Source: Planktothrix sp. FACHB-1365
GTDB lineage: Bacteria; Cyanobacteriota; Cyanobacteriia; Cyanobacteriales; Microcoleaceae
Direction of reading: 5' to 3'
Assembly: GCF_014697575.1 (NCBI RefSeq)
Contig: NZ_JACJSC010000020.1
Span: forward strand, 1-64,000
DNA: 64,000 bases
The notes under the pieces were generated by a model. It worked only from the letters and a program-made list of their open reading frames with translations. It was not told the origin of the DNA and did not search any database. This document shows positions 62,866 to 64,000 of the stretch, in pieces (positions within the stretch are counted from its first letter, which is position 1; every line of letters starts with the position of its first letter). Both the position numbers and the translations under genes were made by a program.

Positions 62866-64000
62866 TTAAGGATTGATTTTTAGCTTCACTTGCCCAAATT
62901 TAGCATAAGTTCCATCGTTTAGAATAGCTTGGAATAACAATTCCGTTTGTTCAGATAAAGTTCTGAGTTCAATGGTTTCACAAAATCCACAAAATTCATA
63001 ATCAGGATTTTTAGGATGCAGTAAAAGAACATCAGGACGGGGAAAGTTAGCCGGAATTTCTTTAATTACTTGACCGTGATTCCCCCTGATTTGAACAGCA
63101 GTTATTTTCTCTTGTTGTCCGATTACCCAACCTTTAAAGCAAATTTGACTAACTCCATAATAGGTGGAAATTTCGGGTTGATCAATTTCACAATCCTGTA
63201 ATTGTTCATGATCAAATTCTATTAAAACGTTGGCAATTTCTACCTGGGCAAATCGCCTTAAACTATAATCCGATGCGGACAACGTTAAATTAGGATTATA
63301 ACAGGGATCGTGATCAACATAACGTTGCCATCTTTGACGCATAGCTGTCACTTCCTGCATAAATCGCTGTAACTTATCCGGTGTTGTGTCATAACCTCGA
63401 CTCTTGGATTCATAATGATATAAAACAACATGAGGTAAATAAATATTGCGATAGCCTTGTTCAAGGATTTTTAAGCAGAAATCAACATCATTATAAGCCA
63501 CCGCTATCTGTTCATCAAACCCTCCCACTTGTTCAAATATTTCTCGCCGACACATCAAACAAGCCGCTGTCACCGCCGAATAATTACTAATAGAAATAAT
63601 TTGACTATAATATCCGGGGTCTGTTTCCGATGCCATCTGGTGACTATGGGCGGCAAAATGACCCATTCCCACCACAACGCCAGCGTGTTGAACAACTTTA
63701 TCAGGATACCGCAATAACGCACCCACTGCACCAATAGCAGGCCGTTGGGCTTGTTCTACCATCGCATCAATCCAATCAGGATGAATGACTTCGGTATCAT
63801 TATTTAAGAATAGCAAATAATCCCCCGTGGCTTTGCTGACAGCATCGTTATTAATTTTTGAGAAATTGAAAGGAATATCTAAGGTATAATATCTAAACCG
63901 AATGGGTTCTTTTTCTTGCCATTTTTCTAAAATCTCCTGAGTTTCTGCTTCTGTACTGCCATTATCAATGACAATCACTTCATAATCAGGATAAATGCTG
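62866..64000 (-). CDS. GT2 glycosyltransferase with C-terminal beta module (cut by right edge)
   Basis: The reading frame is open to the window edge, so the N-terminus is missing; the visible 378 codons begin within the GT2 fold at IYPDYEVIVIDNG. It matches GT2-2 of the protein at 59306 (FLNNDTEVIHPDWIDAMVEQ, GGFDEQIAVAYNDVDFCLKI, and the tail DHDPCYNPNLT). Near the end comes the beta module (about 275-370 of the frame: FKGWVIGQQEKITAVQI, RPDV, FCGF, LLFQAILNDG). By analogy to its neighbour, the missing part probably holds another GT2 domain and possibly TPRs. The ATG at 63978 is internal, not the start. Confidence 0.9.
   Translation of the reverse strand, partial: SIYPDYEVIVIDNGSTEAETQEILEKWQEKEPIRFRYYTLDIPFNFSKINNDAVSKATGDYLLFLNNDTEVIHPDWIDAMVEQAQRPAIGAVGALLRYPDKVVQHAGVVVGMGHFAAHSHQMASETDPGYYSQIISISNYSAVTAACLMCRREIFEQVGGFDEQIAVAYNDVDFCLKILEQGYRNIYLPHVVLYHYESKSRGYDTTPDKLQRFMQEVTAMRQRWQRYVDHDPCYNPNLTLSASDYSLRRFAQVEIANVLIEFDHEQLQDCEIDQPEISTYYGVSQICFKGWVIGQQEKITAVQIRGNHGQVIKEIPANFPRPDVLLLHPKNPDYEFCGFCETIELRTLSEQTELLFQAILNDGTYAKFGQVKLKINP

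Overview
The window comes from a filamentous cyanobacterium, most likely of the Oscillatoria/Planktothrix type. The left edge carries the start of psbD (photosystem II D2), followed by gatC and ycf3. HIP1 octamers (GCGATCGC) recur throughout, the DNA is AT-rich, and the intergenic repeats are of cyanobacterial style (7-bp tandem runs, short palindromes). The genus is an inference; the phylum is well supported.

Layout. 1-2444: core genes on the minus strand (psbD partial, gatC, ycf3, a short-chain dehydrogenase). 2999-11344: three tandem plus-strand genes for TPR proteins with a C-terminal GT61 glycosyltransferase domain, then a convergent GT2 gene and a membrane protein of unknown function. 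14100-20035: the translation/transcription operon rimP-nusA-ylxR-infB, then a convergent TspO-family gene. 20668-27180: a minus-strand operon of a small membrane protein, a TPR-sulfotransferase and two more TPR-GT61 proteins. 27269-33446: a GT2-GT2-GT4 fusion, two Uma2-family proteins and GDP-mannose 4,6-dehydratase. 33600-43089: a TPR-GT2-GT2-GT4 protein and two methyltransferases, mixed with accessory genes (two DUF29 proteins, a retropepsin-like protein, two related MazF-type toxin-antitoxin pairs). 43254-64000: an FkbM methyltransferase with a very long coiled coil, GT2 proteins, a sulfotransferase with a long coiled coil, two TPR-only proteins, a five-domain sulfotransferase-glycosyltransferase-methyltransferase fusion, two further methyltransferases, a TPR-GT2-GT2 giant and a GT2 gene cut by the right edge.

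How the genes fit together. Apart from the housekeeping genes, the window reads as one large glycan-modification island. The same few non-catalytic modules are joined again and again to different catalytic heads: an aromatic-rich TPR solenoid, Gln/Glu-rich coiled coils, an approximately 80-residue helical module built around two tryptophan-rich stretches (five copies in three proteins), and an approximately 95-residue probable beta module (three copies). The heads are GT61, GT2, GT4, GT92-like, sulfotransferase and SAM-methyltransferase. GDP-mannose 4,6-dehydratase would supply a deoxysugar nucleotide precursor. The likely product is a sulfated, methylated exopolysaccharide, sheath or glycoprotein; which of these cannot be told from sequence. 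No polymerase, flippase or Wza/Wzc export gene is visible here, and no insertion sequence, CRISPR array, tRNA or rRNA was recognised.
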